Positions 11,223 to 24,344 of a DNA stretch of 64,000 nt are shown one piece after another; position 1 is the first letter of the stretch, and every line of letters starts with the position of its first letter. A model generated the notes under the pieces. The model was not told the origin of the DNA and did not search any database. It worked only from the letters and a program-made list of their open reading frames with translations. This stretch comes from Pyrrhosoma nymphula (Eukaryota > Arthropoda > Insecta > Odonata > Coenagrionidae), in NCBI GenBank assembly GCA_963573305.1, contig OY754339.1:5193941-5257940 (forward strand), read 5' to 3'. The position numbers were made by a program, and so were the translations under genes.

Positions 11223-14200
11223 GCAAAACTACACATGCTCCTCTGAAATCTGAACTTTCAGGGTGCAAGTAGTCACATATATTATCTATGGCAGCTAAGA
11301 GATGAAAACATTAGGCGTAGAATATAATTTATGGAGGTAAGAAGGGAGGAAGCGATGGAATTTCTTACGTTTTTTTATAACCTACCCAACAACAAGTGCA
11401 AAAAATCCCCAAAAGCTTTCTGCGATGTGCGGAATCAACTGGCGCCAAATCAGCTAAATCTTTACGAAAATTTGGCCAAAAAATATGAATCTAGTAAAAA
11501 CAATTAACAATAACAATAAGCAAACAAATCAACATCAACAAGTTTAAACGATCAAATATTAGTAAAATTGACCCTCCACCAAAATGTGAAGAGAGCAACT
11601 TTTAGAATATGAAAACGATATGCACCATTTTGTATGATTCATTTAAAAATCTTTAACTGCTTTGTATAAATATACGCATATTTACCAGCTAGGGTGATCC
11701 TTCATCTGAATAACATGATGCAATAAGTAAATGATAGGGTGAACTCACTTTAAGCAAAATATGTCTAAGCCATCCAAAATGCGAGTTAAGTGCTTCTTTC
11801 GTCAAACAGCACACATCCGATCGTCTTTTAGTCTGCAGACTGGATGACGGGTATTCTTCTGACCTTCAACCACACCCATTTCCCTACCCTTTGACATGAT
11901 GACCTATATAGTATACGGAAATGAAATGCAAGACTAAATTTTTAATGAAATAACTTTGTGAACATGCAGTACCACAATGTTACTTTAGGAAGAGTTATGT
12001 CTTTATAATTTATCCTCTCAACCTCTCATTAAAATAATCGATATAATGATAACCTATTTCTTATATCATTCTTTACTTAATCTAATTACTAACGCCTATT
12101 CTCAACGCGAGAAGTATTGCATACATCTCTCCCTTTCTCTTCTAGTCTTTAAAATATGTAGTGCCCGAAGGTGTTCTTAGTTCCCTCCGCTTTCTCTCTT
12201 CCTACAAACTAAAGAGACCCTCCTTAATCTTTCACAAAATTCCTCGTTTAATCAAGTATTTATGACAAACTATAAAAGACCACTGCTTTTAATAGTCCTC
12301 ACTTACGTGATATTAAATCGCATTTTACCCTTTTATTAGAAAAACAATACGTTAATCCATGGTTAAAGATAAAATAAGAGATCATTTTGAGTGTATGGTA
12401 GTTTCGCATCAACAATCCTAGGAGACTTCAATGCACGCCATCCACGGCAAAATTGTGTACCTCTGCAAATGCTCCCTCGTCTAAAAGCGAAAACTTTTTA
12501 ACGATTTTTCAGTGTCCGCTGTAACTGTTTTCATCACTCACTAATGTATGTACATATATTGCAACTGTTATTGTTATTTTACTGAGTAGGCTCGCGGTTA
12601 AAACTTTGAGAAAATACTGGGTTTGATAAATATTTTTTTTAGATCGAGGTGATACTTACAGAAAATTTGACAAAAATTCTTGCTTGAAATATTCAACTGT
12701 TAGCAACAGGAATTATTATCAATTATTAAAAAAATGTTAAACAAGAGAAACAATCATTTTTCATTGATTTGCGGTCGTTACACATTAAATAAAAATATAT
12801 TACCCTATCTCAATGATTTGAGAAGAGAACACAACATGCTTTGCTTTGAGAACCTGGAAGAGATTAGAAAATGGCTTCCGTGATTGATAAACAGTTTCTC
12901 TTATTATAGCGCATAGATTTCAGACTCGGATTTCGGCAGAGTTCTCAACGTTCTCTGCTCAGAAGATAAAGGAAGGGCAAAACTTTGAAGAAACGGTATA
13001 AACATTTAGTATCACCCTGGGAAGGAAAGTTCAAAAGACAGGAAGGGAAGACAGATTTCCACAGTTCCGCCCAAGATGTGACCGCACAGAATCAGTATAC
13101 AGAAGGAAAATTTGTCACGCGAAGCGCGGAACTTGCAGTGGCTAACTAGATGTGAGAGCAGGAAGAGGAAGTTTGGTGAAAAGGGACTGATGGAATAGAG
13201 AAATGGAAGAGGGTGTGGCACCTGAAAGGGACAAGGATCGCTTACTGAGGTACGGAAGAAAGGAAGTGGAAAGGTTCCAAACGCAGGATAACCGTAACGA
13301 AATCCGCAGAAGAAATTCTCAAGTTTGACACGAATCGGAACCCTCTTGTATTCGTCCCGCCAACGAAAACCGATAAATAAGGAGAACATGGCATTTCCTG
13401 TATTCTCCAAATTCGATCCAAAAATACTAATGTCAAATAAACTATCTCAGTCACAAAAGGGAATACTTCCCCTTGATCTCGGCTGGCCTTCATGAATAAG
13501 AAATTCGGGAAGAGTTTGCCAGGTGATAGGTTAGCTCGAAGGTGAAACCGATCTTCGTTTGTCTAACACGAGATCTGTGGCTTAGTCTGTAACATTGATT
13601 TATACCCGAAGCGTAACCCATAAATACGAGTGCTCAAGAGTGAGGGCGGTAAGGTTAAAGCATCATCGATACACCTTTGCAAATTATTTTTTACAATCTT
13701 CTTCTTGAAATAAAAAGGCCCCCATCCGGCTCCTTTGACACATGCCATACACTTTTTTAACATTTAGATAAAACTAAAATTCTAAAGCATTTGATTCTAG
13801 TTATTAGAATCTTATCCTCAAGTTCTTTATTATATATTTTATGCTGAGGGGTGAAAATAACCGCAGCTGTCAAAGCGCCCCATTTCACCTATGGGAAAGA
13901 TATTAAAACAAAATCAAACGCCAAGAACTGCAACAGAAATACGCCTCTTTTGCATATCAGCCATTATCAATGTATGAAAAGCTGTTTAATATTTGCTGTA
14001 AATTTTTAACTTGCCAAATTAAACTGATTAGAATTTTCGCCAAAAACGTCTCAATGCTTCAATTTCTAAGCATAGGTACTTCAGCTATCAAATACTGCAT
14101 ATTCCGACAAGCTAGGCCTTGAGTAAAGTATAGGAACAATACAAGGAAAAAATATTCTCCTCGAATATAAACTTCAAATGAATATTTCTAAAGCAAACCG

Positions 14201-14814
14201 AATATTATGATTTTATTACTGAACATCGAAGAAAACATTACACACTTGAAAATGTTTTTCCCGTAAAGATAAACTCTGAGATCAACCGAAATCCACGGTT
14301 TTATCGTTGAACATAAAAGGAAACAATAAATTAAGTAAAATATTTGCATAAAATTAAGGAAAAGAAAGATGGAGTGACTTCGAGCGAGGGGAATCAATAC
14401 ACGAGCAGAGATGTAGTTAGCTCATCGTGGGTGGCGATGCGTAGAGAAAATTTAAATTGAAGCACAACGATAGCGAGAACCATCATAGAGAAGAAGGTAA
14501 AGGGAAAAGAAGCAGCCTAGGAGACGGCGTGGGGAGGCAGAGAAAGGAATAGTGAGTCTACGGAGAAGAATAAGGACTTGGTCAGGTGACGTTTCCCCTG
14601 AAAAAGGGATTTCAATAGGGTACGGAGAAGAATGGGGGGGGGAGGTTGTCTAAAGGCAGGGCGGACGGGGGTCGAGGGGCGAAGAAGGCAGGGACGCTCA
14701 CAAAGGAGGACTTTTGGCAAAAAAAAGAGATAGGTGTGTGTGGGTTAGATTGGAGGATAAAGGGCATGGGCGAGGGAGAGGAGTACGGAGGTGATGGCTT
14801 GACGACGCGGAGGA
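11223..14814. other. AT-rich, nothing recognised
   Basis: Long AT-rich stretch. The minus-strand frame of 132 codons (13012-13410) is rich in Phe, Leu, Ser and Pro and matches no known family. From 14500 to 14880 the plus strand becomes purine-rich (GGAG, GAAG). No transposon ends were identified. Confidence 0.4.
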
Positions 14815-15786
14815 GAGTGTCCACAGAAGAAGGGTTCTGGTTGGAGAGGAGGGAGAATAATTAAGGGGTGTGAGGCAAAGGGCTACGCAGGGGTATGAAC
14901 GGGTACATTAGAAACTATCGATTCTTACGTTATAATATCCTTACTTTTTAAAATTTTAAGGTGGTTATAGCATGAAATGACTTAGATTCCATCAGATTTA
15001 TATTCTGAACGATACTTTTGTTCCTAGTCATGAAACAATATCGCTCGCTCTTTGCGAATGCCTTACAATTTCAAGGGCTTGCATGAGATACCTTGGTTTT
15101 CCATTTATGGGCCACAAGGAAGTTGAAGACATCCCCACAGGAGACATCTTGGCCATCAGCAAGGCCATAGGATTCTACAGGTGACGAAACAATGTGGATG
15201 GCACATCGGACCTACAGGTCTAAGTGCCTCGGGACTCCTACTTGAGACCTACCACTCGAAACTAATGTAATCTAATCCAATCGTATTCTTATCGTAGTAG
15301 GGAAAATATTCTAATTTTATTTAAACATTTAAGCGGTTGTAATAAAGTCCACAGAAGAAGGGGTCGAATTAGGAGGAAGGGGAATGATTAAGGGATAGTG
15401 GCAAAGGGCTGCGCAGGGGTACGAACGGGTACATCAGACACTATTGACTCTCACGTTTTAACGCTTTAATTTGAAAATGTTTATGGAGATTCCACAGTAA
15501 CATGAATAAGATGCCATTATCCTGAACGTAACCTTGTTTCAGGTCATAATAGAGGACATATTCGAATTTTAGATTAACGTTCAAGCGATTGTTTAGCATC
15601 TCATAGAAGAAAATGACAAATTTGGAGAAAGGGGAATGCTAAAGGGATGGGAGGCAAATGGCAACGTGGAGGTATAAACGGCTACATAGGACACCATCGA
15701 CTCTCACGATGTATTTTTTGATTTTTTTAAATTTTTAGGTGGTTCAGCCATAAAATGACTTAAATTCCATTACATTAAAATTCTGG
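14815..15786 (+). repeat. about 250-bp tandem repeat, three units, first separated by an insertion
   Basis: Three diverged units share the landmarks CACAGAAGAAG, AGGGGAATGNTNAAGGG, GGGTACATNAGA and GACTCTCACG. Their positions are about 14817-15029, 15301-15552 and 15553-15786. Units 2 and 3 are adjacent, with a period of about 253 bp. Units 1 and 2 are separated by a unique 270-bp segment at about 15030-15300. The tail of each unit, with GGTGGTT, AAATGACTTANATTCCAT or its relatives, is followed by a CTGAACG or CTGGC motif. This is best read as an old tandem duplication array, later interrupted. Confidence 0.75.
15030..15300. other. insertion inside the tandem array
   Basis: This segment is absent from units 2 and 3. 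It contains a short open stretch at 15108-15181 ending in CTACAG|GTGACG, which looks like an exon with a splice donor. Preservation of the frame is too short to be meaningful. Its end (AATGTAATCTAATCC) resembles a short repetitive SINE tail. The class could not be decided. Confidence 0.35.
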
Positions 15787-16090
15787 CTATGAATTTAAAA
15801 ATGTGCACTCTGTTTGATATGAAGAATTAAAGGATACTAAAACTCCCCAATGAAGAATCAGAGAGAAGATGGGAAAGAACGAAGGTGTTCTGGTAGGAGC
15901 AGAAAAGAAAACAAACCATGGTGAAGCTACTCGTGGTCCTACAGGGGCCATGACCGAAGAAGAAGAAGATATAAACAATAAATCCCTACCTTTCGACACC
16001 ATTTCTTCTCCAATTGACCTTGAAATTATTTTGTTTAAAATGCGATAATGGTTGAAACATAGGAGAAAATAGCATTTTTTCAATTTAATA
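15787..16090. other. unassigned spacer
   Basis: Nothing recognised, apart from a GAAGAAGAAGAAG purine run near 15957. Confidence 0.4.
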
Positions 16091-16370
16091 AAAATGCTAA
16101 GCTCGCGAAAAACTGTTTATCATAAGGAAATGGACCTTAATGAAATGTTAACACTTAACTAACGTAATGTTTTGAGTTATTAATAAAATATTGCTATGAT
16201 ATTGAAATCGTTAATTCAATACAAATGACGCTGCAGTCGGCTCCTGTGACTGGATTAGTGTTAATAAATAGAATACCTATTGGTGAACTACTCTGCATAT
16301 TTTATTCTATGATTTTGTTTTCTAACAGCCAAGGCATGTTATCAGTGAAAGTAGTGAATAAAGTATAAAA
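16091..16370 (+). repeat. dispersed repeat family A, copy 1 (partial)
   Basis: Diverged partial copy of the repeats at 29301-29836 and 50261-50800. Shared landmarks are CGAAAAACTGTTTA near 16107, the block GACGCTGCAGTCGGCTCCTG near 16228, and CTGCATATTTTAT followed by a TTTCTAACAGCC-like segment. The first 180 bp of the full copies are missing or unrecognisable. Confidence 0.65.
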
Positions 16371-18299
16371 AATGTGTAAAAATATATTTATTTTACTCAT
16401 GCATATTAGAAGGTTTTATGAGTAATATGTTTTTTATTATAGCTATTTTATAAAAATTATTTCAGTGATTTATAAATGTGTTCTCATAAATAATTGAGGA
16501 AATACACGAATTAAACACCGTAACACTTCTGACGCCATTTGCGCGTCAGAACTTTTTAATTTATTTTATTAAAGTCTCAGAAACGTACTTTATCTCGTGG
16601 GAACGACTTCTATTTCTTCGTCAATATCTCGAAAAAGTAAAGCAATAAAAACTTGATAATTCGGTGTACTAAAAATATGTGATGGGATAGATATTGTTCT
16701 TGTCGACGGATTACGATCTCAAGTCAGACGATGCGATATATCCTTGAACTTTGGCCAATGTCGCTGAAACTAGCTACCAAAAAGAACATCAAAATATCTT
16801 TGGGAATAACAATGCGAACGTGGGTGCATGGTGAATACTCACTCTCCTCCTCCATGTAATAAGAAGAGCACACCCAAAAGAAGGATCAAAGGCACTTTCA
16901 GGAAGTACTTAGCCCCTTAAGTCATGCACGAAAAACGAGATCGGTTGCTAGGGACGTCGGATTGGTCGTGATTCGGTCAGGTCACGTCTACCGCTCAGTA
17001 CAAAAGAGGAAGACCCGGTATAAGAGAGACATTGTGTGAGGCATGACCGGCTTGCGTGTGAGTGCTTGTGGTTTTCCGAGGTCGAGGCAGATGTCTGTAG
17101 GGGCAGACGCAGGCTCCAGGGGAGGGAGTGAATCGAGGAAAGAGAACATTGGAAGACGGAGAAAGAGGAATGAAAAAGATGGGCCAACAATATATGTCGG
17201 ATCGCGAAATTACTCCCTCCTCCGAGAACAAGGGTTGTACAGTTCATCGTCCTGTTTCTTTTTTACCCCAAACCACCAGATCGGACAATTTGTAGAGAGA
17301 AATAACTGCCAGTGAGAGACAGAGAGAGGGTGAAGCAATTCCACGGACTCTTTAAGAGTCTAATTCTTACAGCGTGAAGTGAATAAAAGATGTACATTAG
17401 GCTGAGCACGTATTTCACCTTATAGGAGGGAAGTTTTCTTTGCGGAGAGAGTCAATGGATTTGAAAAAGAGAGAAAAGACCTTCGCCCCCTGAATTCGCA
17501 GCTCAGCCAATCAAAATCTGTGAATCACACAGTTAATAGTTTAACTCGTCTTATACTAGGCATTGGAATCGGAGAAAAATCGCACTTCATTAACGCTTTC
17601 CTTTTTATGGTGTTGCTCGAATAAACGCACCTTCTTTTAATCAAATGCATCCTTACGCGAACAAATATATCAAATAATTTACACAGAGAAATCCATTACC
17701 GTTCAAGTAATATTACCACGGCATTTTTAACAAGAGATTCCACTTAACGATTGCCACTCTCTCCCTTGTGTTTTGAGAATGGTAAAAAGGGAATCTCTAT
17801 GTCTACAAATTTACAAAATTATGACTTCCATGAGGATTCCTAACGTTTCCCGTAGATAAAATATAATTTTTCCGACAGCGGAAATCATCTGGCGTATAAT
17901 CGAAAAAATAATGAATTTCTTTATTATTTTTCTATCTCCTAGAATTTTAGGAAAATAAATTCATTTACAACGGATTTAATGAACCATAAGATTTCCCGTT
18001 GCCGGGAAAATTACTTAGGGCCTCCATTTATTTGGTAGAATACCCCTGACGATGACATTTATTATGAAAAACAACAACCCAACCTGAGTACCATGGCGGT
18101 AAAAGCTGAAATGGTAGGGAGAGAGTACGAACAGGTTCCTAAAAAAAACTTTTATTACCGAACGATTTCCCTGAAAATATCACGCCCCAATGTTCCTCCT
18201 TCCTTCGTGCGGATCTAGAAACGTCTAGGATTTCACGACTCCATGACACATTAAAATCACCCACCGGATTCCGTCAAGGAAGGGCCACACGCAGGTACT
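16371..18299. other. unassigned
   Basis: AT-rich with some moderate-GC parts around 16.9-17.3 kb. Open frames of up to 99 codons match nothing known. No repeat was identified. Confidence 0.4.
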
Positions 18300-19090
18300 A
18301 CTTATCTACTACCCTTCCTTCCGCCCCAAGCACGCTCCCAAAGAGTTAATAATAATGGTCGCGCCTCCAGAGGAATCTCGCCCTCCGTCTCGTAATCTCG
18401 GCCATTGTGGTACCAGGGGGACACACACACCCACCGAAAACCACACGAGCCAACGCGGGTGCCCCCACACGGATAATAGTGGGTGACAACCACTCTTTCA
18501 ACCGAAGCCCTCCTCTTGCGTCTAGTTTCCGACAGCTCTCCTCTTGTCTCTTGAGGGAACCTCCTCCGGAAGACTCGTCAAGGCACACCCTTTCATTTGC
18601 TCACCGTGTGCGGCGGGGCGACACTCCCTCGGCCAAGACGGAAAAGCGAGCGCCGCGCGAGTATAAAAAAACAACAAGGATTGCACCGTTTGAATACGGT
18701 TTTAACGACAGGGCCAAGGGTGTCGGAGACGGAGGAAATGCTATTGGGGGGTCCCAGGCGCTCGTAGAGGAAGCGCTGGATATGAAAAAAAACACCTTGG
18801 GGTCCACATGTGGAAGGAGAACGGGAAGCGTCCTTCCCCCGACGGAAAAGGCTTTCGAGCATATGCGGACTAGAGACACCCTCATGGTCTACGAATACAA
18901 GGTAGGACGTTCCCGTGACCAAAATGAGTCCGTTCCGCGCGTGACGTCATCTGGATGACACGAGCAGCAGACGACTCTAGAATTAGCATAGGAATAATCA
19001 TTGAGGTAGATGGAGAGGGCGCTTGTTGTGGTGCCCAATACTCGAAGCGGTAACGTGGGCGTGGCCGATCCGCCATCTTTGTTCCCCCAA
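18300..19090 (-). promoter_or_regulatory. CpG-rich island with CRE-, KLF- and YY1-like sites; possible minus-strand promoter
   Basis: GC- and CpG-rich. TGACGTCA (CRE-like) is embedded at 18941-18950. GGGCGTGGC (KLF/Sp-like) lies at about 19058. Read on the minus strand, AAAGATGGCGGA (19069-19080) matches the extended YY1 site that in many animals sits just downstream of housekeeping-gene start sites. The same motif supplies an ATG (19076) in good context (AAAG before ATGG) that opens a 64-codon frame to 18882. No domain or convincing splice donor was identified in that frame, so promoter identity is inference from motif clustering only. Confidence 0.3.
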
Positions 19091-20170
19091 TTAACCTTAG
19101 CGCTTATGCCCTAATTTCGCAATTTCACGAAGTTTTCCATCGATAACTCACTTGAAATCAGCATGCATTTACTTCTGGAAAATGCATTCTTTATATATTT
19201 ATTTTTTATTATTGAAATTCATAATAGTCCTAATTCCCAGCGTAAAATCATAGTAAAATCAATAGCTTCAAGTGACGAACATATGTTTCAAGAGTTGCCT
19301 AAAATTTTCAACAGAAGGTAGATATTCTTGGTTTGTTATATCCGCAAATGCATCCACTCGTCCATGCATTCCAAAGGCAAGTGAGGAAAGAACAGGGAAA
19401 CAACATGGTGTATATTTCGGTTGCTAGGTTACCGTTTGATGACGCCATTCCCTCTCCATCTACCGCTATGAGAACAATGGATGAAAGATCCGATAATTTA
19501 GTTTTTAGCAACGACAAATTGCAGTCAAGTGCATGTTTACATCCTTAAGTACTGATACACAGCATATGTGATCGGTTATTATTATAAAACGTGTAGTTTA
19601 AGAGTAAAATTTTGTTTACAGCGGAAATAACCCTGGCAACAATTTATTCACAAATGAGAGTTGAAACTATGTATTACCATTTTCATAATTAACGTTGTTG
19701 CCTCCGGCAAGCCTAGACTCGCATCGCCCGGGTAGATGTACCAATGGGATATTCAAAAATATCTCTTCCCACGTAACTATATTTCCTCGCATAGCTGTTG
19801 CACCCTAATGCCACACAAGTATCAAATGCAGAATACACTCCGTATTTAGCTGGTGCTTGATGTAATCCAAACTACGTCACAGTGCTCTGCTAACATTGTA
19901 TTAGTAGGACCAGGGACGCCCTCAGCAGAGAAGGCAGAGTTGGCTGGTTGGTTATTTACGCAGAGTCAACGACAACTGAGGTAATTAACGCTCTTTACGA
20001 CAGATTTAGGCATGACAAAACTTGGTAGCAATCGCCAGTGGAGATTTTTGAGGTTCGCCAAGCATTGATATGCCGCGGTGCCACACATCGAAAGACAGCC
20101 GATGCCCAAGCCGATGTTTAAGTGTCATCCTTCTTTCTCAAATAATATGGGTTTCTGGCTTTTTAAAAAA
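19091..20170. other. unassigned
   Basis: AT-rich, with a 71-codon plus-strand frame at 19333-19548 and its antisense shadow. No recognisable protein or repeat. Confidence 0.4.
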
Positions 20171-20460
20171 CAGGTGTCTGAGAAAATAAAAATTCCTCAG
20201 CCATCAGTGAAGAACAACAATTTGCCTCTCTTTTCTGTTAATAATTAAATGATGCACAGTAAATTTGCATTTTAAGAAATACCCAATTGCATCACTAGCT
20301 TTCTTTAGAACAGTGAATAGGTGTCTGAAAGAAGATAACTTCCTCAGCCATCCGTAGCAAACGATAAACTGTCTTTCTGTCAGTAATTAAATATTGCACA
20401 ATAAATAGGCATTTGAATAAACACCTTTACCACCACTTCTAAACACTGTCATTGATTTTT
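20171..20460 (+). repeat. 147-bp tandem duplication, two units
   Basis: GGTGTCTGA at 20173 and 20320 starts two aligned units. Both continue with TTCCTCAGCCATC and then a block with TCTGT, TAATTAAAT and GCACANTAAAT. The units differ by scattered substitutions and small indels, so this is an old local duplication. Confidence 0.75.
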
Positions 20461-20783
20461 ATATTGGATGTTCCACAAGTTATCCGGGCTCCACCATGTA
20501 ATCTTACCATGTCTGAAGTCAAACAAAAAATAATTTTAGCAAAAGGCGCCTGCTGACAAGCCGCTTTGGCTTAGAGGGACATAAAATTGTATTATTATTA
20601 TTTTTCTCTCAACTTTCTTCATTATTGTCTCACTAAATTATGAACATCATCATCTATGCAATTATCCCATCCAATTTCTAAATTTAACCATCGTGATGAG
20701 CAGGTACATAAAAATAAATTATTCGCGATGAAAGACTGTTTTAATAGTAATAGTACTGGTGTACCAATATTATTACTGTCACC

Positions 20784-20927
20784 AATTCTATTGTGTATAT
20801 GATGATGTACCTTGTTTCAATTTTTTGTCATAGATTATATAAAAATACTGTTTCCAAAACTATTTTGCATATGATGATGTACCTTGTTTAAGTTTTGTGT
20901 CATAGATTATTTTAAAAATATTAGATC
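20784..20927 (+). repeat. 72-bp tandem duplication, two units
   Basis: ATGATGATGTACCTTGTTT occurs in both units (GATGATGTAC at 20801 and 20873), followed by TTTTGTGTCATAGATTAT-like sequence. Flanks are AT-rich. Confidence 0.8.
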
Positions 20928-22299
20928 GTATATTATACATGAAAAGTTTTGATTTGTAAACATTTTTGTAAAATCTAAGTAGTACACTTTGAAATTACAT
21001 TTTTTTAAACAATTGGCTTGCTTCGGCTTCACAGGCAATTTCACAGGAATAGAGTGTCATCGCTAGTGTCTATATGCTCCAAGGGGAACCGATGAAATTG
21101 AACAGGAAGGGGAACACCCACCGCCCGCCTTTCGTTAGCAAAGGGCGCGCACCCCATGTCATGATTATTCCCATCTGCGTGCTCCGCTCCCGCATTAATT
21201 CCAACGCTCCCTGTTAGAGTAAATGTGAAGAAAAAATGTCGACCCATCGCTCAAGAGACCATAAAATATATATGTAAAAAAATATCCCACCGAGAAGCTT
21301 AGCTCGAGGTAAAAAAAAGTTTTTGAGGTTTCACACAGAAAAAAATCGACCGGTGACCGCATTGCTCTGTTGAAAAAAAATGCCTTCATGCTTATTCAAC
21401 GTTTTTGTGAGGGAAGGAGCAGAGAAGAGATGTGCCTCATTGACGGGATGACTGTGGGGTCGTAAATATTAGGGAAAACGAGATTCGCCCCACTCTGAAA
21501 ATGGTGGTAAAAGGAATAAAAATATCGTTTCGATCCCATGATTGCCCCATACAGTGTCTGGTTGGGAAGTAATAATTTCCCAAATCCAATAACTTTCTTT
21601 CACGGCAAGGCGTCCCGCTTCTAAAAGGTTTGCGGAGTGTGCCTAAAATGGAATTCAGTTTTCTGTACTTCTTGGTGTCTCCCAACGGGACGAGATGGAC
21701 CCAGAGAGGTGCAGATGGACACTGCCGTAGGTGCTCGTCTGAATGCCACCGGTGGTTACTTTTGCGAATGGTCTGTGAGGAGATAAATAAGCGCATATCA
21801 CTGGCTAAATGTGTCTATAGGTCGTTCAATATTTTGACTGTTATTCAATATCTATTCCATATATTACAATACTGCCGTACAGAGCTTTAAAACAAAACCA
21901 AGATCAAGTTTTCGGGACAATTCATTACCTAGAAAAATTTTCGTTGTATAACTTATGACAAATTTTTTATGGAAAATAAAAAAGATCTGAAATTTGAGAG
22001 TAACATCCAAATAGGATTTTTCCTTACTGTATTAAAATTTCAAAACGCCAGCTTTTTGCCTTATGAAGGGTCATAGAGAGGGTTCCCTTCGAAAACGCCA
22101 AAACAAAACGGTCCTATTTTTGTTGTATTCGCGATTAAAAATCAGAGGAGTGTTACTAAAATTGTCAGTAAGTATGGTCAAACGCAAAATAAAATTAGAT
22201 AAAATTTGATGTGACTTGCACTCATGTACGTATTATGAATCATTTTTTTATCGGTGCTCAAACTCGGCTCTACATAATTATTGCACCGACAGTAGTTGA
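20928..22299. other. unassigned
   Basis: AT-rich, with a moderate-GC part at 21.0-21.8 kb. Open frames of up to 119 codons lack any recognisable feature. Confidence 0.4.
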
Positions 22300-22660
22300 C
22301 AGCATGGGCTGTTATGGAGATTCGTCTCCTTCGTAAATCTCCGTGAGGCCCCTGATATGCGATGCTGCGAATAGCGACGGAAATACTAACGCATCACTAG
22401 CGGTCTCCTAGGATTCTTCCAATATGCAAATATTTTTGTCTAACGAACTTACTTAAATTTAGCGCAGAGTTAGAAATGGTACAGGTCCTTCCACATTAAG
22501 TTGGCAGTATGAGCTGTAATGGAGATTCGTTCCCAGGGTACATCTCAAAAAGGCTGTGCGTGCGATGTTCTCAATAGCATGAGGAAAATCAGCATAATGC
22601 TTTGCTGTATACTAACTTGCACACCCAGGAGTCTTTCAATATGCAAATATTACTCTCTTA
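22300..22660 (+). repeat. about 204-bp tandem duplication (units near 22300 and 22503)
   Basis: ACAGCATGGGCTGTTATGGA (22302) and GCAGTATGAGCTGTAATGGA (22505) begin aligned units. Both contain GAGATTCGT, a GTGCGATG or ATGCGATG block, and end with TTCCAATATGCAAATATT or TTTCAATATGCAAATATT. A related third fragment lies at 45438-45520 (TTCCACATTACTTTGGCAGT, against TTCCACATTAAGTTGGCAGT here), so the unit is also dispersed in the genome. Confidence 0.75.
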
Positions 22661-23033
22661 GGGTAGGTTTACACTGACAAGTTACTTCCTCAAGTATCTT
22701 CTGCGAGAGCTGGCAGAAAATTTACTCTGACTAAATATTTTTCTTAAGTTATAGCAAAGAGAGATTCGTTGCTGTTTACATTGGTAACAAAACGCTTCTA
22801 TGCTGCTGTGTGCGAGCTTCTTTCTTTAACTATCTAATTAAATTGTGGCATTATATTACGAGCACATTGTTCCAATATCGGGCTCAGGAGTGTTCATAAG
22901 GAAGTTAAAAAAAAGACCCAAGGTGGATGATAATAATAAGTATGTTAGTTATGGCAAGATATAAAGTTTCTAGCAGCATATAAATAAGAGCATGAAAACT
23001 GGTCCCTGAGAGCCAGTTCTTTATAAGTAGGTA

Positions 23034-23113
23034 CAGTCAAACACCGATAACTTGAGGTACCTCCGGACCTGAAAAATGTTTCGAGTGGAAAATATTACGA
23101 GTTACAGAAATGC
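23034..23113 (+). mobile_element. pogo/Tigger-like terminus, single end
   Basis: TA followed by CAGTCAAACACCGATAACTT and then GAAAAATGTTTCGAGTGGAA and ACGAGTTACAG resembles the terminal repeat of pogo/Tigger-type DNA transposons. Those elements insert at TA and start with CAGT and a TCGANTTATCG-rich tract. No matching inverted end was found within the next few hundred bases, so this is at most a truncated copy. Confidence 0.35.
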
Positions 23114-23249
23114 TGCATACGAAAAATTCAATAACATCCGTAAAATTTCTTTCGAATTATAGAAAATTCAATTCACAGAAGAAGATCAAGTTATTGAAGT
23201 TTAATCATACTTTCCGGAGAAAAAATAAAACATACCATAGACGTATGAT

Positions 23250-24050
23250 TCCAAGTCGTCACCGAGGATCGCGAGACCCCTTGTTGCTCCCGGGCGTCTC
23301 CCTAAGCTTCCCACGCTCTCCCCACCCACTTGGCATCCTCTGCCACCCTCCCCGGCGCTGAGCACAGCCAGACGCACTCATCCCCTGCCGCTCATCCCCC
23401 CGAGCACCATTCCCCTCACTCACCCTCCACCATCACGTTCGGAAGCCTCTTACCAGACCAGTTATCGACTCCCAAGGAAGATGAGAAGCTCCCTCCGAAC
23501 CGACACAGTTTTCGGTCCCCCGAAGAGGGTTGGGGACGACGGTGAATACGGCGGAGCCTGAGGGCACGAGGAGTATGAGGATGCAGGGTTTAGGGAGTAT
23601 TGGAGGGGAGAGAAGGAGGTTCACAAAAGGACCCTGGGGAAGAAGGGAGAGAAGTCTGTCTGCGCGTCTGCCTTTCCCGTCTCCCTGACCTCGACAATGG
23701 AAGAGGGGAGAAGAGAGCACCCTGTCGACTTGTAGCGAAGAGGAGAGGGCCAGGAGAGACCCTTGAGGGACCCCCACTTCTTCCCATCTACCCTCGTGGC
23801 TGCGGCGCGGCAAATGACGGAGGGGTGTGCGAATATGTGTCGTGAGAGCCGCCGCCGGCCGTCCTCTTCAATCTCGCCTACGAGGGCATTGAGAAGTGGA
23901 CCCGGACGGGGTTCGAACGGGAGAAGAGAGCAACTGGGACGGCCTCGGTTTGACACCACTGCCGGGGGCGGGTGCGCAACCGCCACAGACGGGTTGAAAC
24001 GTGCTCGAGTTCGCTCAAAGACGGAGCAACCTGGTTGAGCCGTACTGAAC
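23250..24050. other. GC-rich island with overlapping open frames
   Basis: GC- and CpG-rich. Eight open frames of 65-143 codons overlap on both strands. None has a recognisable domain and codon content is repetitive (Arg, Pro, Ser, Gly). Possible regulatory island or untranslated exon. Confidence 0.3.
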
Positions 24051-24344
24051 AATGAATTCCCTAGATTACTGTCTGGAAAAAAGTCTAGTCCATCGAGTTT
24101 AAGAAGCTATTGCTTAAAGTTTAATTTATTTTAATGAAACAAAATTCATCTGATAGAACGTTCATTTCACCATTTATTCATATGACTTCATATTTTGAAC
24201 TTGACGTAGTTGTACTTTTACTGATACTGTTAAAGGTTAATGTATTTTTTTTGAAAAACGTAGTATATTAGGTAAGGGGTGATCTACCGGTTAAGGTAGG
24301 GTGTAATGGAAAGTGGTACAGATTCTCTATAGACGCGGGACCCT

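Noticed and set aside
18407..18958. 183-codon plus-strand open frame
   Set aside because: Located in a CpG-rich island where stops are rare, with minus-strand frames of similar length; no domain seen.
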